Below are positions 35,782-48,700 of a DNA stretch of 64,000 bases, piece by piece. Within the stretch, counting starts at the first letter, position 1; every line of letters starts with the position of its first letter. The notes under the pieces are model-generated. The model had not been told where the DNA came from. It saw only the letters and a list, made by a program, of their open reading frames with translations, and ran no database searches. The position numbers were made by a program, and so were the translations under genes. Origin of the DNA: Dillenia suffruticosa (Eukaryota > Streptophyta > Magnoliopsida > Dilleniales > Dilleniaceae). The stretch is from the NCBI GenBank assembly GCA_033439265.1, contig JAVTVX010000010.1:682001-746000 (forward strand), written 5' to 3'.

Positions 35782-35861
35782 GTCTCGAAAGAGACAGTTT
35801 GATGGTACAAATCCTTTCTTCTAACCTGATAATTCTAAATTCAAAATTTTATACAACAAAG
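35782..35861 (+). mobile_element. Short SINE-like insertion, 80 bp
   Basis: Same family as 34336-34427 (GTCTCGAAAGAGACAG start, GATGGTACAAATCC, ACAACAAAG end). Flanked by TGTTACTCTTA at 35771-35781 and 35862-35872. Confidence 0.6.
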
Positions 35862-35872
35862 TGTTACTCTTA

Positions 35873-36346
35873 TTATATAATTTAAATCCCCCTTCAAAAA
35901 CCAAGTGAAAATTATGGAAAAAAATCATATATATTTATATAATATACACACACGAAAAGGGTAACCTAAAGCGTATAATTCAAATTTGGTATCACGAACT
36001 TACGAGGTGTGTGCACTTGCCTCACTCTCTTTCTTTTCTGAAGACATTCTTCACCCTTTGATGTCTTGCTTACGTCGGGAAAGAAAATTTTAAAGAAGAG
36101 GCATGGCGAACCCAATGTTTGTTTGGGCTACAAATCAACATGATTATGGGTCAACGCGAAAATAAGGAAAAAATTATATGTTTAAGGACTAAAATAATTT
36201 GGTTATAAATCCTAACAATGAACCTGGATAATGGTTCCAACACACACACACACACATTCACAAAATGATACTGTCAAGTTTTGTATCATTACTTCCATCT
36301 AATACAAGGGTCTCTCTTTCATTCCTATAAAACTAGTGGCAACAAT

Positions 36347-36384
<38 letters not shown>

Positions 36385-36432
36385 ATGATGTGTCACAAAG
36401 ATAAAGATAGGGGTGACATGAGAAAAGTTGGC
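35873..36432. other. 3' flank of lipid transfer protein gene
   Basis: Contains a (CA)n run at about 36240 and (GA)n at about 36350-36382, which is probably in or near the 3' UTR of the minus-strand gene. Confidence 0.4.
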
Positions 36433-37780
36433 TTAGGTTAGGCTCTTGATTGAATATGCATGAACATCAAAGACAAGTTGCGATGTGAAACACCATACTA
36501 CAATGCCACAAACCATCTCAACCACCAACCACCTCTCTCTCCTCCCACCTTCACTCTTTACTGAAGCACTTGTGCTTGAAGAGGGACTCGCCGTTGCTGC
36601 AAAATTCACCCAAAAAAGGGGGAAAAAAAGAAAAAATTACTTTTCACATTGAGCAAATTCTGTCAAAATATCTTGCATATCTAATGTTCAAAGGCAGGGC
36701 TATGAGGGTTTCAAAGCAATTCTTAGACCATGTTGAATAGATTCATTGGCAGATGCTCTCTTCCTGCTCGCAGTCACAAGATAAACAGAAAGATTATTTG
36801 TAAGTGGTTTTTATTTTTATTTTTTAACAAAATATACATATTTGCTTATATTTGGTATATGTGAACTTTCTCATATCAAGCAATTGAGTTATTTTCACTA
36901 ATTTTGTGGTAACAAATGACAATCTAATACTCAATTAAGTTTTAGAAAAACTTATAGTAGTCCTTGATTGGTCCAAATAAAAAAATAAATTTTTAAATAT
37001 TTGAGCTTTTAAATAAATATAAGATGAAAATTAAATTAAATTAAATTAAATTATATGTGATAATTTTTATAAATATATTATTTGAATGAGTTAAAATAAA
37101 ATAATAATTTAATTGAAAAATAATTAACACCAACCTAGAATTATTTAATTCATTTAACATTCAATGAATCAAGAGTGGGTATCATGTTGATGGATGAAGA
37201 GAAGGGGATACTTTACCACTTGCAACCGAGCTACTGTTACTCTCTTTGGACTTCTTTGCAAAATCCTCAAACACTTTAGCATCTGTAGAGTTAGGGGCTA
37301 AATGCAGAAGAGCTACAAGGATCCCATGTTACAAATCATCACAAATCAATAAAAGCTCTCTCTCTCTCTCTCTATACATTTTGCTAATTTAATCATAATC
37401 AAACCAAAAAAGTGAAAAAAATGGTAAAGTTCATACATACCGGGGCATTCAGAAACATTGGCAGGAGTATGACAAACATCAGGAAGGCCAAGAGCAAGAG
37501 TTGCATTAATCTTAAGACCAAGATTAGGATCATTTCTATCCTTAACAAGTACGCACAAGCATTTCTTGCTTTTGTCAAGAACCTGCTTGAGACCAGAACA
37601 ACAATCAATTGTTGGAGACTTTGCATCACCTCCAACATATGGAAGACATGTTGCTAAACCCACCAGTTGGTCTGCACATTCTTCTCTATCCTTCGCAAAA
37701 TCCGAGCTACTCAAAACAACTAACGTCAACACGAATGTGGAGAACAACTCAACTCTCAAATTTCTCGAGCTAGTTGCCAT
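36433..37780 (-). CDS. LTPG: GPI-anchored non-specific lipid transfer protein (LTPG6/At1g55260-like)
   Basis: Three exons read on the minus strand: 37780-37441, 37312-37217 and 36596-36433, all with GT-AG borders and matching phases, giving 199 residues. An N-terminal signal peptide leads into the eight-cysteine lipid-binding motif (ECAD, TCLPY, DCC, CLC, DVC, ECP). Exon 2 encodes the conserved ALLHLAPNSTDAKVFEDFAK region. Exon 3 gives a Ser/Thr-rich linker (SPSSSTSASVK) and a hydrophobic tail (WLVVEMVCGIVVW), the expected GPI-attachment signal, followed by a short extension. Such proteins sit on the outer plasma membrane and help export cuticular lipids. Its neighbour DUF538 and the SAGL1-like gene are also its neighbours in Arabidopsis as I recall. 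GA repeats lie just upstream of the ATG. Confidence 0.88.
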
Positions 37781-38455
37781 TGAAAGATCGAGAGAGGGAG
37801 AGAGAGAGACAAGAGGGTGAAAGTAGGGTAATGAAGAGATGCTCTTTTGCCTTTTTGCGCTTTCGGTGGTACACGCCTTTATCTGTGTATACAGTGAAGA
37901 CTGAAGGGTGGGAGCTAATGGGCAATGATGGAAGTAACTTTGTAGGCGACACGAAAGTCTTATCTGGAGTCCTCACACGGGAGATGGTTTGGTTTGTCTT
38001 TTATGCTTTACACTTTTTATGGGTAATTTAGCAACATCGAAGGAATTCCTCACATGAACGTAGCTGAAACATATATTAACTTGTGGAAGTACAGGTCTCT
38101 TTCGGGGCTCCACCAAATTGACCGCCACAAACAACCCATTCTTCTTTTATTTTTATTTTTTAATTACAATTTAAGGGATAAAATACAACATGTAAAAAAA
38201 AAAAAAAAGAAGCAGCTTAATGAAGAATTTTAATGATATTTTAAAAGTTTTTTATAATATTTATTTAAATATAATAAATATAACAAATTCCTTTTACAAA
38301 AAATTAGGGGAGGGTAATTGTCCCTGCCCTAATAATATTTATTTAAATATTATTCATTTTTGTAATAATACGTAACATTTTTAGAGTGCAATTCGGCTTC
38401 AATTAAACTTGATCCCTTCATAAAAATAGAATATCTAAAAATTAATTTTGTGCAA
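37781..38455. other. Lipid transfer protein promoter region
   Basis: Leader with GAGA tracts at about 37790-37812 (CT on the coding strand), then AT-rich spacer with an A-run near 38193. No gene. Confidence 0.4.
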
Positions 38456-38472
38456 TGATTGACCAATAATTT

Positions 38473-38640
38473 TTTTTGGTATCATTGTTAGACCATCAAT
38501 TTCATCTCGACTAATCTGGGTCTCGTTTACAGAGCCCAATTGAGGAGTAGATCTCCCAGTATTGATTTTTCTATTCTCATGTGAGATCAAACTTCCGACT
38601 ATGATTAATAAGTATCAATTTCTGAACCAACTGAGCTATT
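38473..38640 (-). mobile_element. SINE-like insertion, 168 bp (long family)
   Basis: Minus strand begins with a near-perfect tRNA A-box (ATAGCTCAGTTGGTTC), then GTTTGATCTC (B-box-like), a body resembling 35568-35765, and a T-run at the left end. Flanked by a perfect 17-bp duplication TGATTGACCAATAATTT at 38456-38472 and 38641-38657. Confidence 0.75.
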
Positions 38641-38657
38641 TGATTGACCAATAATTT

Positions 38658-40380
38658 CACATGATCATATTTTTAATCCTTATGGTGATGTGATCGTTGA
38701 TATCCGCCATGTGATGGGCTCTTGCCCTTCTCCGTGGCTCGTTCATCCCGTTGAAAAAGGCAATTAATGTAATGATATTCTTTCAAAAAGAATATCTCTT
38801 CCTTGAATACTCTACTCCTCCTTCAAAATCCTTCTCAAGATCTAAACTTCTTGCAGATGTCAGTGGAAGGGGGTATTTTATATGTGTATATACATATTTA
38901 TTACCTAGTAAAAAAGGATATCACGGGATCATATTTTTGAAATCATCCGTTACTACATGGGCAACCATGGCATAGGCCAAGATTGCCTAATTGAGAACCA
39001 GCTGTCCCATAAACTAAAAGCCAAAGTAGTAATTGTGCATTTTCCTCTACAAAGTTGCATCATACTATCTTTCATTTTTCTTTTTTCTTTTTTGGATACC
39101 TGACTGATCAATATTCGAAATTATAGTTCAACTAATCTATCTTGAATTATAATCAAACCATTTTTAAGAAAAAATTCTCTCAATATAATTTTTTTATTTT
39201 CAAAATTTAAACCTGAGTTTTGATTAAAATAATTAATATTTTTTTTATTAAATTAACTCTTTGTTGATGCATAATCTATCAAACTACCTAAGAAGCAGGT
39301 AATTGATCACCAACCAACACCACATTGGAATGTCAAAATCTTGATCCCACTTAATCATTTCAATGGAAAAACCAGAAATAAATAAGGGCTTGCTACCCAC
39401 TGATCACTTGTCCTGTTGTGCCCTCTTTACTTGATGGACCATCATCTCAATGTATGAGAGAGAGAGAGAGAGATTTGTTTTAGCAACCCGTGACACATGG
39501 TTGAGTTGATCCGTGATTGCCCTTTGATGTTGGAAACTAAAATATTGCTTTCCACAATCATCATGATTGCAAGGGCAGAAGAAGGTCCATAGTTTTAAAT
39601 TACAATGTACTAAGATTAATAAACCTATATAGAGAAGCATTTACAGAGTTTTTGGACTTCTCTTCATTTTTATAAGTAGAAATTACAACCCTCCCCTCCA
39701 TAATACGATTGTCTCCTAATGCGCAAAAATTTAATGCCCTAGAATGCACATCCAGGTCGTGTACCTTTAATCACAACCTAACAACTCACATCTAACCACA
39801 GCATAGGACACCATCTGCATAGACAAATATTAATTCATGTGCTCCAGAGTGCTCCCAACTTGATACATTGTCTGGGCTTGGGGTATTCAATGTGATCCAT
39901 GTGCTTATACAGTCAAGTAGATGTCTCCATTTTGATAAATTAAGTTTCAACTTTCATATCCATCTCCACTTAAATGACTTCATCGGATAGAGATCGATTT
40001 TATTGGAGGGAAAATCTTGCATACCCTAAAAATATTTTGATATTTTGATTTTTTACATAAAATAATTCAATTAATATACAAAGTGTACCCAAATTTTAAT
40101 AACTCTAATTTATTACGTGCAAAAATAAAAAACTGTACCCAAATCGAAAATTATTTATTTTTTTGCGAAACTTTCATTCATTTCAAAAGTTTAAACCAAT
40201 GGAGGAGATGTTATTAATTATTTTGTATGTTAACATGTTGGGTAATACATCCTATTATATGAAATTTTTAAATAAAGTAACTATTTAAAAATTTCACAAG
40301 ATTAAATATATTACTCAATACATGAGAAAAAATGTCGAAATACAAAACATTTAATAATATTTCTCTATGAGCTTCTCTTG
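38658..40380. other. Intergenic, no gene seen
   Basis: AT-rich. A decayed SINE-like stretch lies at about 39100-39280 and a (GA)n run near 39459. No coding signal. Confidence 0.4.
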
Positions 40381-41945
40381 TTCACATAAAACATCTTTCC
40401 ATATCATCCCATATAAGTCATAATAAAGGTTTGCCCATTCTTTGTATTGTAATGGTTTCTCGTTGATTCAATAGCTCTTTGGCTTCCGAGGATAAACTCT
40501 CGTATCTGAACTAGCAGATTGATAGATCATTAATATAAGTGGGTCTCACTACAAGAAAAACATAGATTTAGCGATAAAAAAAATTTATCGCTATTTTACC
40601 ACAAATTTAATTATAAAAAATACTTTTATAACTATTTTGTAACGAAATTAGCGACGAAAGAATATCAGTGATAAAATTTAACGACGAACATGTTCACATT
40701 AAAACATCTCTTTCCATATCTTCCCATACAAGTCAGAATAAAGGTTTGCCCATTCTTTGTACATAAATTCTTGTAATGGTTTCTTGTTGATACAATAGTT
40801 CTTCGGCTTCCAAGGATAAACTCTCGTATTTGTACCTCATAAAAAGAACTAGCGGGTTGATAGATCATTACCTTAATAATATAAGTGGGTCTTACTACAA
40901 AAAAAAAAAAAAAAAAAAAAAACGGGTTTAGTGATAAAAAAACGTTGTCGCTTTTTTGTTACAAATTTAATCACGAAAAATCTTTTATTGTTATTTTATA
41001 ATGAAATTAGTGACAAAAGAACATTCAAGATAAAATTTAGCAACAAACGTGTTGTTCGCCACTAAGATTACCAATGAACTGTCTATTCATCGTTACTTTT
41101 AGTAATGAACTTAGTTTTCATCACTAAAAATTAGCGACGAATAGATAGTTCATTGGTAATCTTAGAGACGAATTGCACGTTTATCGCTAAATGTAGCAAC
41201 GAACTACTAGTCAACACTAAAATTAGCAACAAACTACTCGTTTGTAGCTAAATTTAGGGACGAAGAGCCTGTTCATTACTAAAACTAACGACGAAAAGCA
41301 TGTTCATTGTTTATGTTCATCGCTAATTTGCCACATAAATTTATTTGTGACTAAATTGATCCCTAATTTGTGAGGATTTCTAGGAATTTATGGCTAAATT
41401 TTTTCTACACTCTTTTATGAAATATTTTCAACCGTATTTCTCTTTTTGACTTTTTATGAATAACGGAATCAGGTTGAATGCATAATAAACGTTTTAATTT
41501 TCATCAAATTGATCATTTTCGATAATAAATAATTCAATTAATTTTTAACAAAATATTATAATTTACAATAATAGGATCTTACTTCTATAAATATATATTT
41601 TATGTTTCGGCTGATTACAAAATTAAATTGACGTTGAGCAATATTTTTAGAGATTAGACAAAAAAATATATATTTATGCTAAATATAATCAATTATAACT
41701 TTTGGAGAACTAATAAATTTGTTTAAGTAATATAATCATTATCATTGAACCACATGATAAATATTTTTTTCTCTAATTTTGATATAAATTTCTGAAAATT
41801 TCTTTTTCGTTGTTAATTTTATCATAAATAATTAATTCGTTACTAAATTCATAGTAAGAAATGGATAAAATCGGATTTTGTCACAAAATTTGTCATTAAT
41901 TAGGTACGAATAGCAATTTCGTCGCTAATTTAAGACGGAACATGT
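40381..41945. mobile_element. CACTA-type transposon end with subterminal repeats, partly tandem-duplicated
   Basis: CACTACAAGAAAA at 40547-40559 is the classic CACTA (En/Spm) terminus. It is followed by many copies of short units such as TTAGCGACGAA and TTCATCGCTAA up to about 41945. A block of about 311-360 bp (unit 1 40381-40691, unit 2 from 40692) containing the flank and the terminus is duplicated in tandem; the second terminus is degraded (about 40893). No transposase frame and no clear right end were found. Confidence 0.6.
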
Positions 41946-42124
41946 ATTTTCGTTATATAAAATATAAGAAAATATATAATCTCTTATATTTAAATTTTTA
42001 GAGTAGATATTAGTTATATACAATATAAGAAAAAAATCTATTTTGAATTATAGTCGATATTATATCGATGACTAACTGGTTTTAGTTTTAGAGGTATGCA
42101 ATCTTCTCATTATACGGAGTGCAA

Positions 42125-42545
42125 TGTAACAAGATTGAGTAAAAAATATTGTCTCATTTGAATTAAATTGAAAAGGATACAAAGATTTATATACGACTTA
42201 TATTGCAATTAGAAAAGTCTAAACATATGGGATATCACAATAGGAAACCTAAAAATGAGGGGAAGCAAAATATTTTTAATAGCTAACTCTCCTAATTTAG
42301 AAGATTGTAAGACTAAATTAAATAAATACCAAATATTCTCTAAAGGCAATATTCAACATATCTAGTCTAATAGGCTACCTCGAGATGGTGCTCCGGTGGA
42401 GACACCAATCTTAAGAGAAATATTCTGGAGTCGATAACGCGAGAGTGGTTTGGTAAGGGCATCGGTTAACTGATCTTCAGATGAAGCATGAGAGACTCGA
42501 AGGGTACCATTTTGCACAAGTTCTCAAATGAAATTTGTTATTATT
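42125..42545 (-). mobile_element. Copia retrotransposon remnant: pol C-terminus plus 3' LTR
   Basis: Minus strand 42530-42362 reads VQNGTLRVSHASSEDQLTDA followed by LTKPLSRYRL, the conserved end of copia RNase H, then a stop. The LTR starts TGTTGAAT at 42358 and ends TTGTTACA at 42125 (TG...CA, 234 bp). Everything upstream in pol is missing. Confidence 0.75.
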
Positions 42546-45500
42546 TCTTTTGACTATATAACATAGTTATATAAATGAGCCGATAATTAAAGGCTACGTA
42601 TAGCTGCTGGGAAGCCAAAATCAGTGAATATAAACACAATAGTGATGGGGATGGTGACTTTTCTGGCCTGCAGCTTCTATTGATCATGAGAAACCATTTC
42701 ATGTACGACATTGAGCCAAAACATCAACGCTTTTCAGGAGGACCACCTCGATTATGTAATGGTAAACTTGGCATTTTGCAGCCCAGCTCGCAACATGTTT
42801 GTTTGTGGTGCACCACATGCGTCCTCTCTCTCTCTCTCTCTCTCTCTCACACAGCTGTGCATGTACTTATTATTACTACATATAGGTGTAAATTGTGAAG
42901 GGCCGTACAATTTTTGATTGCTTTACTCTTTCTTTATCCCGTGAATATCTAAAATTATATTTTAATTAATTCGAATCGAATTATTATCATATCCCATAAA
43001 AGAAAAATTCTCTTAACGTAATTCTTTTCATTCTTAAAATTTGAACAAGAATTTTAGTTCAAAAACCTATTATCCTTCTTTTTAAATCAACTGTTCGTTA
43101 ATTGATCGTTTTAATCCACGTGGTTTGCATAATTTTGCAAGGTGATGTCATTTAGAAAAAAATATACATCAGTAAGAAGTGGAAATGCCTTGAGTTGCAG
43201 AGCATTTGTTGTGGATCAAAAGTAGATTCAGCATGTAAACCAAATTGAAGTTGATTGATAGTATACAATACAAGCTACGACGTATGCATATATTATCCGA
43301 ATTATTATTAATTAAGGGTAGTCCCCATGCTCATGCAGGCTCACTACCCTAGCTTTATCCGATAACAACGTATTGCCGTACCAATTTATGGGCCAAAGTG
43401 ACTTCTAACCACTAACCACCTTTCATAAGGGCGCTTTTCAAATTGCCCAACTATCTAATAAAAGAACCCTTTAATTCGATCAACTAGAATATAGAAAATG
43501 GATAGATTTCAATCTTTGTGAGATTAAAAACCCTCACCGTAGTTAGAAGAATTTGACAACATACCTAAAATAATTATTTTTTTATACATAGAATTATCAA
43601 GGAGACGACTAAACGACTATAGAGTATACAAGATTTAGAAAATAGAAATTAATAAAATTTATTATAAATTAAAATATAACTCATGGGTACTAATTACAAA
43701 ACATTATTTAGCATCGATATATATATATATATCCTAATTTAAAAGAGAATTCTCACCTATTTTTTCAATGTGAAATTGTTGCACTCTTCAATTATTAAAG
43801 AGAACAAAAAAATTGCAGGGAAGTGATACTCTGTGTGCATGATAGGGTATTGTATGGTATCAATGGTCAGTTGGTTTAATAAAATATGACGTTAGATCTT
43901 TTAATTAAAAGTTTAAATTTGACTAGCGACTTGAATATGAAATAAATTACGTTGGAATGATAACCCCTTAAATAAGTTATTACAAATTTCGAACTGAATT
44001 AATTAGAATATAATTTCATATAACAATTGATATAGTAAAAAAAGAAAAGATATCGGATGGTAGAGTATCCAGGGTTTTTGGAGCCAACATAAAAAGACTT
44101 TTACCTCTGGTCATTTGTAACAAACGGAGAGAGAGAGAGAGAGAGAGAGAGAGTTGAGAGTTGAGAGACAAGTTAATCTTGCTGATGATATAGAAATTAC
44201 CAAGATTTAAGCAAACATTTGGTATTGAGCAAAGGGCACTTCGAAAATCATTACCGTTTTTTATTATTTTCCAATCAATCTAAACTGAATAAAAGAATCA
44301 AACAAAGAAGGCTTAACAGAAAAGCATATTAGGCTACTTATTCCATAATAATGTAAAAGATAAGGTTAATGACGGTATGGAGGGTAGTTTAGGATAAGAG
44401 CTTAGGACGGTCTTGGTGCCGTGCGACGTTTTTGATGGACAAGGACATGAAACTAATGACCAGAACACTGTATCATAAAAAACATTGCGGTTATACTCAC
44501 ACTTATTGGTATAGGTGGAATATGTATTTTCGTCTTTTAATCAGATTGAGAGTTTGATTTTTCCTGAATATGAAAAAAAATAATGTTGAGAGACCTACCC
44601 AAAATGGGTCCTATAATGATCACTTTAAATTAATCAAGACGAAATTTCAGATATTGGATGGTGATCAAATCAAGATACTAAAAACAAAACATTGTGATTA
44701 TGCTAGAAAATGACCACAAAAACTCCACAAAATAGTTAAATAAAAATTTCAATACACAAAACATGAAAAACACCAAAAAAAAGAACTTGAAATTAAACCC
44801 ACCGGAAGCGAATTAATAAAAACTATATCAACAAACAATTGATTCAATGAATAAATGTGTTAAATTTATTAACCAAATCCTGAATTCAAAATTTAAAAAT
44901 AAAAAAAATTACGTCAGAAGAATTTTTTTCTAAACTGATTCCGACAACATTCAAACTTGATTAATCAAATATAATTTCAGATATCGATTGATTATTAAAA
45001 ATAAAAAATCAACAAAACCTACTAAATCTTATACTCCAATCAAAATATGTAACAATTTCAAAGAACACTAAACATAACCCCATGTAAATTTTGACTACCC
45101 ATGAACTTATAACAATTGTAAAAATATTATAAGTAATTTTGAACCGACACTTTTTAAAATAAACTATGATTATGATTGTCGGGGAATAATATGATTAAAA
45201 ACAGGGGTTCTTGGGAATATTTATCATGGTTTAACCTCTTCATTCATTATCATTTTTACAAAAATACTTGTAAAATATGATATTTAATTCGTATTGCATA
45301 TAAAAGACCCTTAACTTCACAATCAGTCCACCAAGAAACTTTGTTGCTGGCTAAATCTTTTATAGTAGTCATATTTGTGAACCTTATTCCTATATTATTA
45401 AAATTTTAATTTGTATTTTAAAAGATAGTTTGTAAAATAAAAAAATTATAAATTCATATACCATATTTTACGCTAAAATTAATCAATAAAAAATTTAAAT

Positions 45501-45725
45501 TTTTTGGTAATTTATATATGCTTGATACGAAAATTATAAATAGACTAGTGATGTGGATTTTATTTTTAGTATTATATTTTTAGTATTGTATTAAAGAATT
45601 TGATTTTTATTTTAAAATAAAATTAAGAAATCACTGATTATAAAATATGTTGAGATACATATTACAAAACGTTTTTTTTTTTTTTTTTTTTTAATAATCT
45701 AATAGAAAAATCGATCAACTTAGCA
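42546..45725. other. Intergenic, no gene seen
   Basis: AT-rich. (CT)n at 42822-42848, (GA)n at 44124-44152, (TA)n near 43720. Decayed SINE-like stretches lie at about 42935-43115 and 44835-44995; about 43850-44040 may be another. T-run at 45672-45692 just upstream of the PIG-V gene. Confidence 0.4.
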
Positions 45726-45788
45726 TTGGGCTTAGGACAGAAGAGGCCCCTCTCTCAGTCTCTGTCTCTGTCTCTCTCTCTCTCAACC

Positions 45789-48700
45789 ATGGCGATCAAA
45801 TTCAAAGACTCGGGAACAGTTCTCCGAGTGGCAATCTATTCAAGAATAGTTTTGCTATCACTGATCATCCTCTGGAGATCTCTCTTCTCTCCCTACGACA
45901 CCTCCGCATCCATAAACCCTAATTGCCTCTCCCCAAACTCCTCCACTCCTAAAATTCCAATTCTCTTCCCTAAAATCGCGACCGCAATTGAAGACAGCAT
46001 CGTCTGGGACAGCGTCTACTTCGTTCGAATTTCACAATGCGGCTACGAATATGAGCAAACCTACGCCTTCTTGCCTCTGCTCCCCATTTCCATGTCTCTC
46101 TTCTCCAAAACAGGTTCGTTCATTTTCTCTCTCTAGGGTTGGATGTCTTTTTTGCGTCGATATTGATCCGAGTTGGTGTTTGAATTATTGAATGATACAG
46201 TTTTTGCACCTTTGGTGCCCTTAATTGGCCACAGAGCTGTGATGGGGTTGTCTGGTTATGTCCTCACCAATGGCGCCTTCGTCTTAGCTGCAGTATACAT
46301 GTACAGGTAATTTGCTTCATTAACATCTTCTTGTTCGCTGCTGTATGAATTTTACTCGCAATTTTTTTTTTCTTGATGGACAGACCAACAAATTTCATTA
46401 TGTCCTTATGCAACAAGGGTATATTATATTTTTTTATTTGCTTTGACGCGGTAGGAAAGCTGTGGTGGGATTTGTTAAGAGTACAAGCCCTAAAACTCTC
46501 TGCAATGGAAATCCAGCCACAAGATAAAACCCAGTCTAGGGTTGTGAGGAAAACCTCAAAACGTATTATTAATCAGAAGCTGAAAACTCTATTTTACAAC
46601 CCCTAAGATAGTTTATATAGACCTAAGAAACCTTGATAAAATAGTAAACCAAATATTTAACTTTAATACAACCAGATAATATAGAAAACCAAATATTCAA
46701 ACCTAATACAACTCTTCTAGGACTAGGAAAGAAATAGCTTGACTCCTAAGCAAGCTATCCTTCAAACAAGGGAAGTAAATAATCCTAATATAAATCAAAC
46801 TAAAAAAAAAAACCCAAGACACCCATTCTAGAGTTTTAATAACTTTGGATAGCCAAATAAGTAAGAAATCGCAATTATATTGAAAAAGGAAACATAATTT
46901 GGAAAAATATACTTCCTTATCCGCTGCAGGCGCCATGGCGCTTCCTGGTTTGAGGGTTGCACAATGGCGGAACCTCAAGGGCACCATGGCACTTTTTACG
47001 GTCGTGTCTGACTGATTTTTCCTTGCTAGGGCTGCATGTTCTACCCTCCTTTGCACGTTCTTTGCTCTTTTTACACCATAAATTCGACCTTGGAATCGAC
47101 CTTTGAACTTGGAGATGAAAATCTTGATGTTGATCGTCCCATGTTCTACATCAGTTTTCCCCACTTGTGAAGAATTCAACCTCGAGTTTGATTTAAAACA
47201 TGAAGATAACTTGTAGTGCAAACCATCTCAAGATCAAAGAGGCTTCGTTTCTTTTTGTTGTCCTCCATGTGCCTGCAAAATGAATCAAGTACAAAAGGAT
47301 CCAAAATTTTGTTAGAAACAAAATCAATGATAACACAATTTACTTTTGCAACTTTTTGCTTCTTCTTCTATATTAAGCTCTAACATACCCAAGCCTCTTC
47401 TACCTTAAAACCTACAAAATCAACACGGGATGCTTCTCCAACATAAACTCATAATTTTCAATTCCGCCTTTTGCTTCTTCATCAATATTAAGCTCTAAAA
47501 TACCATAAGCCTCTTCCACCTTTTAACACCCACCAAAACAACAGTGGATGCTTCCGGTTGCTTCAACATGAACTCATAATTTTCAATTTCCCTTTCAAGA
47601 ACAACCTCATCAATCACAATATTTTCTTGGAAAATTCCATTCCCCTCTTTCTTTTCCGAAACTGAATCAACCTCTTTGATTGATGCTGTTTCAAACTTAT
47701 CATTCATATCCCTTTCTCTACCCTTCGCTTCGCAAATAAATTCAAGATAAATATCTTCACCCTTCGGTGCCTTGTCCTTCACTTTTACCCTAACCCAAGG
47801 TTCTCCAACACTAGTAGAAACAACTATGGGTTCAATTGAATTTTTTTTTTTTGACCAATAGGCTTCTCATACTATCTTGAGTTTTGTAAATTCAAGACAA
47901 ATATCTTCACCCGTCGATGCCTCATCCTTCAGTTTTACGCTACCCCAAGGTTCTCCAACACTAGTAGAAACAACTATGGGTTCAATTATTATTATTATTA
48001 TTATTATTTTTGACCAATGGGCTTTTCACGCTATCTTGAGTTTTGGAACACAATGGTTTCTGTGTTTGTTGGTCGAAAACTCTAATTGTAGCAATTGCCT
48101 CATTTCTTGTGATATATCAATTAACCTATTGCCTATTCTCCATCTAAATTCTAGCACATTATTCCACCATTCCAAATGAACGAGACATTTTATACTCAAA
48201 CCCTAATTATTTTAGAGTCTATTTTTTTTTTTTTTTGGAATTGTAATAATGATAACATATATCCACCAAATCTAAAAATTCATTTTTTTCAAAATCTTTA
48301 TAAATAACATGAATCTCAATATTTGAATGAGAATTTCTCGTATCTTTTTCATGCCTATAATTTTTACAAAATAGTTCCAAAGGATGACCATGGGAAACAG
48401 CCCAAGTGCATTCCTCCCTTCTTCAATTCGTGTTCACTAGACGAGAATCTGAAACTCCCAAATGGTCTTCACTCTGTGAACACTATTGCGAGAACGGTTG
48501 CCTCGTCCCTAAAGATTTATCACGGTTGTCTTTGACGTCAGATTGGACACACTATGGTAGCAATTGACGCAATTGGAAAGCTTAGGTGGGATTTGTTAGA
48601 GTACAAACTCTAAAACTCTTCAAGTTTGATAAGTTCATACCCTAAAACTCTGCGATGGGAATCTATCCACAAGATAAACTACAGTCCAAGATTGAGAGGA

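Noticed and set aside
38620..38645. tRNA gene (A-box match)
   Set aside because: No tRNA cloverleaf could be read through; target duplications show it is a SINE head.
47495..47782. 95-codon minus frame as a gene nested in the PIG-V intron
   Set aside because: Located between the LTRs of the intronic element and flanked by degenerate duplicated copies of the same sequence.
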